Virus record (IMG/VR): IMGVR_UViG_3300042292_000421
Coordinates: 19,187-83,186 of that record
Direction: 5' to 3' (one strand)
DNA length: 64,000 nucleotides
Source of the DNA: a virus
Made by a program: the position numbers and the translations under genes. Below, piece after piece: positions 10,901 through 20,100 of this stretch (position 1 is the stretch's first letter; every line of letters begins with the position of its first letter). The notes under the pieces were generated by a model. The model worked only from the letters and a program-made list of their open reading frames with translations. It searched no databases and was not told the DNA's origin.

Positions 10901-13455
10901 CAACCAACCAAGACGGTATATTTAGAGTAGGGCGGTTTTTCTCAGTAGATCAAGGTACAGGAACAGTAACATTTAGTGCTAAGATTTCATTATCAAATAT
11001 TGAAGGTTTTGGATTTAGTCGAGGTGTTGTAGTAAATGAATTTTCATCAGACTCTTCATTAACTAACAACGCTGCTGACACGGTACCAGTACAAAGTGCA
11101 GTACGTGGATATATTGACAAACGATTAGGTTTAGACCACGGTGGTTCTGCAGTTCCATTCTCTACATGGATTGGACCAGGGTTTTTACCATTAAACGGAT
11201 CGCTTGTTATGTCTGGCGATTTATCAATGGGTAACAATGCAATTACTAATCTTAAAACACCAAGTTTAGAACCTGATATTGAATCAAAAGATGCTGCAAC
11301 TAAAGGGTATGTTGATAGATTAATTGCTAGTAACAATGCAATATCAGAATTAGGAGATGTATCAATAACATCTGCTACATTAGTTGATGCTCAATTACTA
11401 GTACAAAGAAACACTGGGTTACTTGGACCAAATAAATGGATTAACTCAACATTAACTGGCGATGTAACTATTGCGTATGTAGTAGTTGGTTCTACTGCTA
11501 CATTAACTTCAACTATTGGGGCTGCTAAAATTGTTAACAGTATGGTTAGTTTAACTGCTGAAATAGATCAAAGCAAGTTAAACTTAGTTAAAGCAGTGGC
11601 AAGAGCTGCATCAACTAATCTGCAATCTGATTTAGGTGTATCAACGTATAATAGTGCAGTGTTTAAATCTACTAATGGGTGGATTGATTTAGAAACCGGA
11701 ACATCTGCTAACGGTATTGATATTTCTAAAATAAAACATGTTGCTGCTAAGAAAATGTTAGGTAACTATACTAATGCAACCGGTGCAGTTACTGAAGTTT
11801 CAACAGGTGACATTGTACTTGATGGCGACGGTATTAAAAATGCAACATTTACATCAGTTGGTGTAATGACAGTTAAAACAGTAGTTAGCAGTAAGGCAAC
11901 TGCATATGAAGTAGTTCCGTATACACAAGTTGGCGGAGCATCTAGTATTGTTCAGACAGATACTAACGGTGTTATTAATGTTAAAGGTTTAAAAGTTGAT
12001 GGTTATACTATCATTGATACATATAATGTTGACGATACTAATCCAAACAGACAAGTTAAATTTACTACACCTGGCAACGTTGATTTTATAGTTGCATCGG
12101 GTGGCGCGGCATCATCTACTAATGTAGCAATTACAGGTACGTTAGATGTTACTGCAGCTACTAGTGTATTAAAATCTAAAACATTATCAACTGGTGATGC
12201 AACTATTGAAGGTACTATAACTGGAAAATGGGCACTATCAACAAACAGCCGAATTGACTTAACATTAGGTAGTTCAATAATGTCTGCAACAGGGATTACT
12301 GCAACTGCAACAAGACCAACAATACGTCCATCAGTTATGTTTGATTTTGCTAATAGTAAAACACTTGATCCTCGTATTACGTTTAGCAGAACAAGTATTG
12401 CAACATATTATAATTCAACCGGTTTATTAGTTGTTGCTGATCCAAATTGCGCAAGGTTTGATCACGATCCAATTACTAGAGAGTCAAAAGGGTTGTTACT
12501 TGAAGAAGCAAGAACAAATTATTTAACAAGATCTGAATCGTTCTCGTCATGGACATATCCGTTAATGACACGCGCAACATCAAATACTTTAACTCCGTAT
12601 GGTATAGGGTTTGCATATCAATTTACTGCCAATGCTGCTAATGCAGAATTAGTGTTTAACGATTCGGCAACGGGTAGTGGGTTTAAAACATTCTCAATAT
12701 GGATTAAACGAGTTACAGGAGTTGGCGCAATAAGTTATAAATTCTCAACTAGTATGAATTGGACAGTAATAGATGAATCAACATATGATATTTCATCGCT
12801 AGTTCGACTTAGCTTTACTGAATCTCCACCTACAAATAAAATAAGTTTACAGTTTGCATCTACTGATACTACTGTTGTATTATGGGGAGCGCAACTTGAA
12901 GATGGTAAATATATGACAAGTTATATTCCTACGCTAGCAACACTAGTGCTTCGAACTGTAGAAGATGTTAATGTAACTGGAACTAATTTTTCTAGTTGGT
13001 ATAGCAAGACACAAGGTACTATAGTGTTATCACATACTGCGTTAGGTATTAATGACGGATTTGCTGATTACGGCGGTGCTAGAATTCAAACTTCACCTGC
13101 AGTAACATCGTACATTGAAGTTGGATGTAATTCGGCTAGCGGAAGCATTGTATATAATTCGGTTTGTAAAACTAACACCTCAACTGTTCAGTTTGATTTT
13201 GCTGGTTATACAACGTCAACGTTAAACACAATTGTAACTCATGCAGTTAGTTATGGTTTAAATCCTGCAACATCTCCTGCAACATATACGTTTAATAATC
13301 AGCCAGCGGCTGTTGATGATAGCAATTTTGCAGCTCCAATTGATGTTAATATGTTAAAATTTGGTAATGGAGTCGGTACACAATACATTACAAAATTTAC
13401 ATATTACGCAAAACAATTAAGCGGTAATGAATTGTTAGTACTTACAATGCAATAA
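1948..13455 (+). CDS. Giant tail-fibre / host-recognition protein (3,835 aa)
   Basis: Very long late structural protein. The N-terminus (residues ~5-35) has the motif GNDGTGDSIRDSFRKVNDNF, typical of T4-like marine phage baseplate and fibre proteins. The middle contains at least four copies of an alpha-helical module with an RDVGYxVDAxxYDIxxGGNxQ-like core (for example near residues 735, 1130, 1770 and 1910). Between them are beta-rich repeats and regions of Asn/Thr/Val-rich strands. The C-terminal ~290 residues include the conserved LDPRITFSRTSIATYY and LLLEEARTNYL motifs, followed by a lectin-like (LamG/concanavalin) beta-sandwich found at tips of phage fibres. Function inferred: long fibre that binds the host surface. 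The strong start is after AAGGGGTGTAACTT. Confidence 0.85.
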   Translation: MTKQIIDIGAQGNDGTGDSIRDSFRKVNDNFNEIYSIFKGGEGTIGFSDLSDGCDYGIGQIIVGSSSGGLTAKSFVEGAGIRIEQRIIQDSPSDPGLDAIVISLRSDAQLVNEEFPTLGAPLNAGLFTIGRLVSPSDQAVRDFNLVHDDQTTLDQLPVTVGFANTNYVRLTEDGIVGIPDANGIIVPGPVKARDEPTLPPIGNPNYDPTLTGNYLSNEVLPRVDAVYRGGDTMRGPLYLHDHPNNLAGTIGASSKEDLQAATAFYVDNKTFSSNVNLYVASSGDDLQLKTPAGREGRYWNYAFRSIGAALLHAESLISLASQEPGPYKQRISWTDGPDQTFSTIQTVALTGGNTVNNVENNNNSAGMIAAFNILQANRAFIQAETIAYINKKYVNKFEYDDTTFRKQISSLKLTATDHDSSLLTAIATDLWLGANGTENVNTEHFDITGIPGTNFNSQWAAISYLHRNNTNEGLIQWLSTIEFIKKQLLELSYATTELSAYIIQVINSLGYDLIYKSNYQSIQAGIAFSNAGTNLNATQLESMLTINPISIKSVAVTAEYITLKFATQISNVFPPYSHILINGTFTPETTGGDPFSLTSVEDDVIISYEVQVSSNYEIKIFNSSALASDTYIVSNGSFDRKNLINMLLLRPDLNNTAKASFRSNAAIISKIVTDSVLPAVVMPKVYAPAAISSYDTVGRSSAKDLLLANIPFVQAEIIAFLSAEYSDVTYDRELCMRDVKYIIWSLAYDLMYSGNSQSVYVGRRFWDINISNNVSNVNRAACAAAIAQVGELAEKIVENDSITKQYQQSVRQYRNDTLINGINAVNSIHTNILTIKDILERNTTPAIQLPNSAAGTPDLITFFTALELDKSIYTVGTNSDVTTTASWYMDHFYPVINDPNYLERINALFVEIDTIIKSGELPTELPRYPDINVEVNSYVTGGTTQPLPNGWIRNARNRLDNAAITSIINDVNSYLDIDESITDVDVLAILAVDLRKLIISVCYDITYGGTAASVAAAHQMTIVSTPAITKTVISKTSLYARTIVNGHSDDDDTNATSTLIGTKFTAAATAIDNDLYMGIPVDDTIFTGGTYIDAISLKVIINNNAEVIENTSIDYVNTAFGGGFNYDESLCYRDIGLIVDAAAIDIITGGNWQSITAGKSFYKNSSAKSVAIGTHYVQSFDGIAFAKNLGIEVLTGYTAVRYQQAETQLTAFSSTAILPSSSIGVVGSYLSEISDEATAIFTDSLDSVLDIIRYGVSFAATPSHGTAIWNIDIDNGGKGYVDQGAPKSNDIFPAKIIVGVGRVSTNLTASGAYASIVKYTPEISTGKDRIQVRLTKPGFFKVGEELEFGETVRDLNLSVFIESGIYYEDFPLKIPANVSVRGDEMRRTLIRPIDRESQSPWRRVFFYRDAIIDALEVGLIDYASNSAPLVSLGITATLDGVSGKIIITLSNNYQALLSWVGKVFTDNVIPAGGNKKRGKAVIDSVSGNTMNCTVIYPFETAFTKLAGNWFLFDTINYGRHYLTNPLDVTSPAKNNKEIDVFLCNEGNRIIGVTFQGQGGFAMVLDPEGNIKTKSPYIQECSSFSQSNNYKRFAGGQYIDGFAGRVYGTIKEITDLGLTIKVQGTTSAVGTYVSGGRLSTTMVVNNIVNIVGLKPGVKITGTGFESRQYVVSVTLPVAPSTNATVVLSAVADSTPSGKIVFGQSSGLDVRPPQPPCSFYVRGKRYQIDDIVEFNAATQTVTLTLDTTTPYMYNPISNNLVYDEVKARRDAGYVIDAVVTDAILGTNYRAIHAGRAFLRLSSSLLIGELQGLTKAGIEKSIELANAEIPGLTLSSTLITSMLVNGVSATLDFVWASKTLNENKARDILQINKPFIKAEITAYISDNYVLSTLPNYNRQKSERDVGYLVDAITYDIFYGGNSQTVDYATSLFSKNNSNLYESVLLDGDVQSVCQTAYIRLRNILTSIVKGVEVTPTRGNKENQIQTLAADSTFDLTLTTLVNIVIDYVNSNPNVASTLPTVEWPTLPSNVNTTAYTGLDITGPTGIAKQVTDFLNNGADLTINLETGGNRSMLANDFAMFNDLGYGIVASNGAFTEQVCTFTYYAHTGFWANNGSNLRGVGCSNTFGNYGMRASGFDVTELPDSANLANHMLQTAKVYKQGETINEMVPTATTPAVAVWVHAYEYIPTTGSGLEIDHSANGGIITNYIITSVEYTTVRVNNIIVIKLNLSTSGDNNTASSGLAKALYDGQVVSIRVLKNVKFNNIDNVKPTRPSTALQYNDNLNDVYRIVAYNLAESTGELLDPNIAILQSDNSFAYYNIMIDPTNIINGDPSNTITATVVSGSTSSTTIVVNNVAAGTTIAVGQTIVGIGFAGQIVQSVVAKTGVDAGKFEIVLTTVEPSLEAAPSVTPSGEVSFTNATQGYKVSDTKLAVIPITQIAVIDQLNKQTYITAWNGRIHQILQYVQPTAAVSRTCTSYVGNILTVSGTVGTINISDYFVVKNGTTITLTGYVDNVVINSEDPAIAVVTVRDTVGTAINNYSVTFGSTRNGYIEISSVPITNNSADDYTLPAMSYHSKALQDGSVVATVVTFDVPYNKDNVLPKVDGYLNIAVNDNALSDYNGSYQVVGVLDQTTLTISSTNGFKVGMVVTSAVESISGVGAIIQEVDIPNHTITVSPSCWVPAGSQIRASTAANVKTITVVNGGLGYPDGTTITIDGGGYTKQAKAVCKIVDTKIVEIKIVYRGSGYINIPDLNLHLPDELQPITPADLSVELSTPVYVDTTASEGVSVNRITVLYPTDPVESVNPGAEILGTTSTVLTSPLPTSSTNATGYSVTFQFNARATTLADNSWLKVEGNINALYNGFVRVISATATSATVFYPYNPGVFDIVDPTLITDTLASGTSSNLGISKPFSRSSSYTLKIGHQSNSLAQVTTRISTCRATGHDFCDIGTGGYSTTNIPYSIYGDPALPRNASRETLDEGVGRCFYVSTNQDGIFRVGRFFSVDQGTGTVTFSAKISLSNIEGFGFSRGVVVNEFSSDSSLTNNAADTVPVQSAVRGYIDKRLGLDHGGSAVPFSTWIGPGFLPLNGSLVMSGDLSMGNNAITNLKTPSLEPDIESKDAATKGYVDRLIASNNAISELGDVSITSATLVDAQLLVQRNTGLLGPNKWINSTLTGDVTIAYVVVGSTATLTSTIGAAKIVNSMVSLTAEIDQSKLNLVKAVARAASTNLQSDLGVSTYNSAVFKSTNGWIDLETGTSANGIDISKIKHVAAKKMLGNYTNATGAVTEVSTGDIVLDGDGIKNATFTSVGVMTVKTVVSSKATAYEVVPYTQVGGASSIVQTDTNGVINVKGLKVDGYTIIDTYNVDDTNPNRQVKFTTPGNVDFIVASGGAASSTNVAITGTLDVTAATSVLKSKTLSTGDATIEGTITGKWALSTNSRIDLTLGSSIMSATGITATATRPTIRPSVMFDFANSKTLDPRITFSRTSIATYYNSTGLLVVADPNCARFDHDPITRESKGLLLEEARTNYLTRSESFSSWTYPLMTRATSNTLTPYGIGFAYQFTANAANAELVFNDSATGSGFKTFSIWIKRVTGVGAISYKFSTSMNWTVIDESTYDISSLVRLSFTESPPTNKISLQFASTDTTVVLWGAQLEDGKYMTSYIPTLATLVLRTVEDVNVTGTNFSSWYSKTQGTIVLSHTALGINDGFADYGGARIQTSPAVTSYIEVGCNSASGSIVYNSVCKTNTSTVQFDFAGYTTSTLNTIVTHAVSYGLNPATSPATYTFNNQPAAVDDSNFAAPIDVNMLKFGNGVGTQYITKFTYYAKQLSGNELLVLTMQ

Positions 13456-13510
13456 GGGAATAAATAATGAAACAAACATACAAAACTAAAACGTTAAAAG
13501 GGTTGCAACA

Positions 13511-14140
13511 ATGAGTAGTTTTATAGGAAATAGACCACATCAAGTACCAACTAATGCTGATTTAGGTCGATTAGCATATTTAGATTACATTAATTTAGCT
13601 GATGTCGGTGCAGTTGATACTACTGGTACTGGGAAGTTAGTTTTTGCAACTGCTCCTCTTTTTACAGATTCTATATCTGCATCAGTTGTTGGAAGCTTTG
13701 ATCTAATTAATACTACTGCAACTACTCTTAATATTGGTGGAGCTGCAACTATAGTTAACATCGGGTCGACAGCTGCTGGTAGTGTAGTAAATTGTAAACA
13801 TGATCTTACTGCGTTGCAGAATATTACTGCGTATAACAGTTCTGATAAAAGATTAAAAGAAAATATTACTCCAATTGCTAATCCAATTGAGAAACTACTT
13901 AAATTATCAGGAAATACCTTTAAGTGGACTGCAGAGTATTATGCAACCCAAAATCAATCATTAGTTAAATCAAACGATGTAGGTGTAATTGCTCAGGAAG
14001 TAATTGAAGTACTTCCTGAAGCAGTACACACACGAGATAACGGAATTTTAGCAGTTGATTACCAAAAGTTAATTCCGTTATTGATTGAATGCATAAAAGC
14101 ACAACAGGTTCAAATTGATGAGTTAAAAGGAATCAAATAA
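13511..14140 (+). CDS. Tail-fibre tip protein with S74 chaperone domain
   Basis: A 209-residue protein with a short beta-repeat fibre segment (about residues 15-105) and a C-terminal Peptidase_S74/endosialidase-type intramolecular chaperone. The signature SDKRLKENI begins near residue 112, followed by GVIAQEV and VDYQKLIPLL. The chaperone trimerises the fibre and then cleaves itself off, usually at the Ser of the SD dyad. Its stop overlaps the start of the next gene by one base (TAATG), so it is translated together with the adhesin gene. It may cap a fibre formed with the giant protein upstream. Confidence 0.85.
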   Translation: MSSFIGNRPHQVPTNADLGRLAYLDYINLADVGAVDTTGTGKLVFATAPLFTDSISASVVGSFDLINTTATTLNIGGAATIVNIGSTAAGSVVNCKHDLTALQNITAYNSSDKRLKENITPIANPIEKLLKLSGNTFKWTAEYYATQNQSLVKSNDVGVIAQEVIEVLPEAVHTRDNGILAVDYQKLIPLLIECIKAQQVQIDELKGIK

Positions 14141-17100
14141 TGACATTGCCATTAGAATACAATGCAATTTCAATGGGGCAAGTTCGCACAGAGTTAAATA
14201 AAGCATCCGGACCAATTTCGTTAAATGACGATGACGTTCGGATATTATTTCAAGTTTCTCGAACAAGTGGTACTATTATATCACTTCATAATGGTCATGG
14301 TAAATCTAACATCATGCCTCCTGTTGTTACAAAACCGCCGTTACTAGTTGATCCGTTAACAAACATAACTCAAACATCAGTTACAGTTACTTGGAAAGCA
14401 TATCAGAGTCTAGTAATTGACGGACAAGTTGATTATTACCGAGTTCAGGTATACAGCGTACCTGACAATGTACTAAGATGGGATTCAAGCGACTTACCAA
14501 GGTCAGCTACTACGGTTCCTGTAATTGATCTAGTAGCATCAGCAGTGCATTTAGTTACTAATTATCGTGTTGATGTTATGGCTAAGAATATTTCAGCAAC
14601 TAAGACGTCATCACTTGATTTATTAACATTAGAAAATATACCATTAAAACCGTCATTACCAGTTGCTACTGTAATAAGTAAAACTCAAATACAGGTAGGG
14701 TCTGCATCAACTTATGCAACTACTTATTACATCTATAAAGATGGTGCAAGTATCCCAATTACAACATCTTCAATGCCTTATACTGATACTGTTGGAGTGT
14801 ATACCTCGCACACTTATACAGTTAAAGGCAATAGCACAGGTGGCGATGGTCCGATGTCTGACACTAGTGTGTCTGTAAGATCGTTACCAGACGCGCCATT
14901 AGCGGTAGTATTTACTCCTTACTCATCTACTAACACTACACTTACTATCAATTGGACATTATCAACAAGTCCAGTAGTTAATTATTATAAATTAGTAGTT
15001 GTTAATTTTGGAACTACTAATGAAGTTTATAGAAAAAATGATGTTTCTAACACAACTACTTCTATTACAATTTCAACTAATTTAGCTGCTACTTCACAAT
15101 ATACCGCAACTTTAGAAACTGTAAACGAATCGTCTATATTCTATAACATACCAGTATCAATAGCAGAAGATGTGTGGACTAAAACAAATGCAGTTGCTGG
15201 TACACCAGTTGTAACTAAACTAACTGATCAAACACTTGGCCAATCACAATTACAAATAGTATGGAATTCAGTCATTGGCGCTACTAGTTATAAACTTGTT
15301 AGGACTAAAGTAATTAGTGGTGTTGCGCAAACTCCAGTTATTTTTACTGTTGCACTAACTGGCACACCTACACTAACATTTATTGACGGTGATCTAGCTA
15401 CATCGCCATCTGTGTTATCATCATATTCGTATTATAGATATAATGTTATTTCAGTAAATGCAGGCGGTGATTCGGCATTATCTACAATAAGTGCTGATGT
15501 GCGTACACTTCCTGGACCTCCAGTTGCAGTAACTGGACTAGTAGTAACATTACCAAATATTACAAATACTACTGCTATAGCTACATGGACAGACGATACC
15601 GGTCAAGTAAATTCGTATACTGCAATCTTAAAACAAGGTGTTACTACTATTGACACTAAAGCTAATATTGCACCGGGAACTCAAACTGTAACGTTTGGAT
15701 CACCTACTGCGTTAACACAGGATACTGCTTATAGCGTAACTGTAACTACATATAATGATAATACGCCACCGGCTACAACTGCTCCGGTGGCATTTAGGAC
15801 TAAACTAAATCAACCATCATCTGCACCATCAGTTGCACTTAATCCCGATACATTACTTGGAAAATCGCATCTTACAGTTACGTTTGCTGCAATATCAGGT
15901 GCGACAAGTTACAAGTTAGTTAGGTTTAGAATTTCCGATTCGGTTGAATATGTAATATCTCCAGTTGTTTATACTGGAACAACAACACTAACATGTGATG
16001 ATTCGGGATTAGGTTCATACGAACAATACAAGTATCAATTAATTGCAGTTAACGATGGCGGGGATTCTGTTAGATCTGGTTATAGTAATACAGTGAGAAC
16101 ATTGCCAGGACCAGCAGATGCATCAACATTAACTGTAACAATTGGTACTATTGCTGCTACAACAACTGCAGTATCATGGGCATGGAGTGGAAGTTCTGGA
16201 CAAGTTACAAGCTATGTAGTCATTCTTAGTGATGTTAATGGCGAAGTATATAGAACAGATAACGGAACTTCATTATCAGTAACATTAGGTCAAAGTCCAT
16301 TAGCTGCGTTAATTGTAAATCGTGCATATAGTGTAGTTATTAAGGTTGTTAATGAAAATACCGATACTAGTAAAGCATTTACTACAGCAAAAGGATTTGT
16401 AACAATTACTACCAAACCAAATGCTCCAACGGTTGACACTGCTGCTAGCACTACACAGTTAGTTGTTAACTGGACTACTAATAGCGCAACTACATATGAT
16501 TTAATACGGTATAACGTAACTACAAGTGCTGCTGGCGTATCGTTAACTAATAAAACTACTCCGTTTACAGATACTGGTCTTTTAGCATATAACGAATATC
16601 AATATACAGTAACTTCTAATAATAGTGCATCAACTCCGGTTGGAGTAACGTCAGATAGAAGTCCAACCGGAGTTCGAACATTACCAAACAATCCAGTAGC
16701 AGTAAGTGGAATAACTGTCACTAATAAAGTTGCAGGCGCAGCAGACACTACTGCAAAAGTTAATTGGACTAATACTGATTGGACGCTATCAAATGGCGTT
16801 GTAACAAAGTACGATGTGTCTGTTAAGTCTGGTGGCGGAATAGAATACGGAAACTCATCTGTATCAGGAACTGCTACATATTTAGATGTTACAGTTCCGT
16901 GTGGTGAGACCTTTACAATTGTTATAAAAACATATAACTCAGTGTCGCACGCAACAAGTACCGGAGTTAATCAATTTATATCCCCGCCAGTTAAACCAAG
17001 TGCACCGTATTTAGATACAGGAATAACACCAAACCCAACACAAACAAGGATTTCTTTGAAATGGACTGCTGTTTCTACTGCAACTTCTTATACATTAGCA

Positions 17101-20100
17101 CCGTTTAAGTCAGACGGTACTGCATTGCCTACTACTACTGGCATTGGTGCTACTATAGTTGATTGGACTGCAGTACAAAACACCTCATATTATTTTAAAA
17201 TTTCTGCAATCAATCCGGGTGGATCATCAGTAGTGTCTGACAATAGTTCACCTAATATATTAACGCTTGCAGACAAAGCAGGTGTGCCTGGTACTCCGAC
17301 AGTAACACCGTCAGGTACTGATAGACTTACAGTTTCATGGACTGCGCCAGTAGGCGGCACTGTTCCGGATTCGTATAAAGTAACACGCTATTTTAATGGA
17401 ACTCCAACTAGTTTAGGAACTCAGACATCTGGGTTTACTGATACTAATAGTGGTAATGGGTTAAGTGCTAATACATCATATTCTTACACTGTTCAGTCGC
17501 ACACAACGGGTGGTGATTCACTTGAATCAGCTGCTGGTTCAGGAACTACTTGGATGGTAGCACCTGGGGCAATAGTATGGGCAGCAACAACGTTTACTGG
17601 TGTAACAACAACAAGCACAACAATAAATTGGACGGCACCAACATCAGGCGGAGCAGTTACAAAATATGTAGCGCGAACAGCTGAAAGAGATATACATGGA
17701 GAACCTATTTTAATAGAATCAGGTGATTTAGCATCTAATGCTACGTCTTTTAAGTTTGACAATTTAAAAACGTGGTACGATCATGATTTTCGTGTAAAGG
17801 CATACAATACCAATCCAACTTCTACAGATTCTACAACAGTAAGTAACCATACATTACCTAGAGTACCTAATAAACCATCAAAACCAACTACATCTAGCGT
17901 ATTGTATAATAGTATTACGATTAGCTGTGATGTTTCATCACCCGACACTGCGCCACTAACATATGTTATGTATAGAAACGGTGTTGCAGCAGGTGATGCA
18001 ATTAAAAGTGGTACTGCTATTTCAACTAGTACTATAACGTATACAGATACTACCGTGTCAGAAAATACAGCATACGTGTATTATGTACAAACTCATAATG
18101 AAAATGATTTTAGTACTATGTCAGATGGTAGTGTGTCAGTTACTACTCCGTATGCTCCACCAGGAACTCCAGGTGCAATTACTATTTCGTTAGCAGCAAC
18201 TACGTCGTTTACTGCATCATGGTCTGCACCAACAACCGGAACAGCTACATCGTACAAAGTAACTGTAAAAGAATACGGTACTACAACTGCTGTATTTACA
18301 GCGTCGCCAACTAGTGCATCAGTAAGCGTTAATACCGGTCTTTCTGCTAATAAACGATACGTTGTAGAGGTATTTGCAAGCAATGGTGGCGGTGATAGTG
18401 CAACTGCAGCAACGTCGCCTGCAATCACGTTACCACCTAAAGTAACAATAGGTACAACAACTTCAGTATCGACTACAAGTTTAACAGTTAATTGGACTGC
18501 ACCAGCTGGATTAACTTTAGCATATTCTGTGTATAGAGGAGGATTAAGTGATTCTACTAATAAGCTTACTACGACTGGATCCGGAACGTCGTATCCTGAT
18601 ACAGGACCGTTAACTGCAGAAACACCGTATTACTATTATGTTAGAGCTGACAATACTACAGTAATCAACAGCGTAACGTATGGCGGGCTAGGTACACCAT
18701 CAGATGCAAGCACTGCAGCATATACATACCCGTCGGCGCCAAATGCTCCTACTATTGCGTTAACGTCAACTGCAAAAGCAGGCGACAGAAGTGTTACATT
18801 AACAATAACAGCAGGATCAGGCGGAGTAGCTGCTACGGCATTTTTATATAGTTATGGCACATCTGTGCCTACATCTGCAGGCACAGATGCAGGAACTTAT
18901 GCAAGTCCAAAGGCAGTTTCTGTTACGCTTGGTGCTGACAATACCAAATATTACTTTGTTGCAACTGCAAAGAGAACTGCAAATGGGTTAACATCAGCAG
19001 CATCAACTTTATCAAGTAGTGCTAATTATACAACACCGCCAGCTGCAGTTGGTCAAGTGTCGGTTACTTCAGTAACAGGCGCATTTGGTGTAAAACTTAC
19101 TGCTACGTGTACAGGTGCAACACATTTTTACTATAAGTCATGGAGTCCGAATATCTCAGCAGCATATGGCTCTCCTAAACTTACCCCACCTGATACATCT
19201 GGTATAGGAGTATGGTTACCAACTGATTATTACGTTACAAATACTACACAGTACATTGGGCTATACGACAATGGTAATGTAATGTTCCCAAACAGCGCAT
19301 ACTATGTATTAGCAGTTAATTTTATGCCAGACACAGGTCCTGCAACGACCGGTGGTTTAACTAATGTAGCATCATGGAGTCAAGTTGAATCAGCAGCTAT
19401 TAGTCTGGTAGCATCAACTGCTTCGGTTGTCTCTGCAAATCAAATAACGTCAGTAACCCAATCAGTAACCGTGCCGTGGGATGCAACTCAAGTAATCATT
19501 GCTGCATGCGGTGGTGGCGGTGCAGGTGGTGGTTCTGATGCTAATGCCGGTAACAAAGGAGCAGGTGCACCTAGAATAACCGCTACTTATAGTCTGCCAG
19601 CCGGAACAACATCGTTAAGTGTAGCACTTGGCGGGGGCGGTTTACCTGGAGACGGTGCAGTAAAGGCTAGTGGAGGCGGTGCAGGTGGTGGCGGTGTATA
19701 TGCAGGCGGTACCGGCGGTAACACAGGGCCAACTGGTACATCAGGCGGAGGCGGCGGTGGTGGTGGCGCTACTGTAGTTACTACGATCGGTGCAACATCG
19801 CGTAAACTTGTAATTGCAGGCGGGGGCGGTGGCGGTGGTGGCGGGTCAAATGGAAAAACTGGCGGAGCTGCGGCACCATATAACCTACCAGGTGTTGCGT
19901 ATATTAGCGCATCTACAGATTTAGCAGTTGGCGTAGCAGGCAACACGCCTGCTACTGGAATTGACGGTGGAGGTGGCGGTGGCGGTGGAGCACCTTATTG
20001 TACAACAACCCAATCTACGTTTACAGGTACAGGCGGTATCGCAGGTAAAGATAACGTTACAAGTGCTGGAGCTGGGGTATCCGGTGGATTGTTTGTTTCT

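Noticed and set aside
17493-19946. Minus-strand frames opposite the fibre adhesin, including a long proline-rich one
   Set aside because: They are shadows of the Gly/Thr-rich coding strand; no ribosome sites or promoters.
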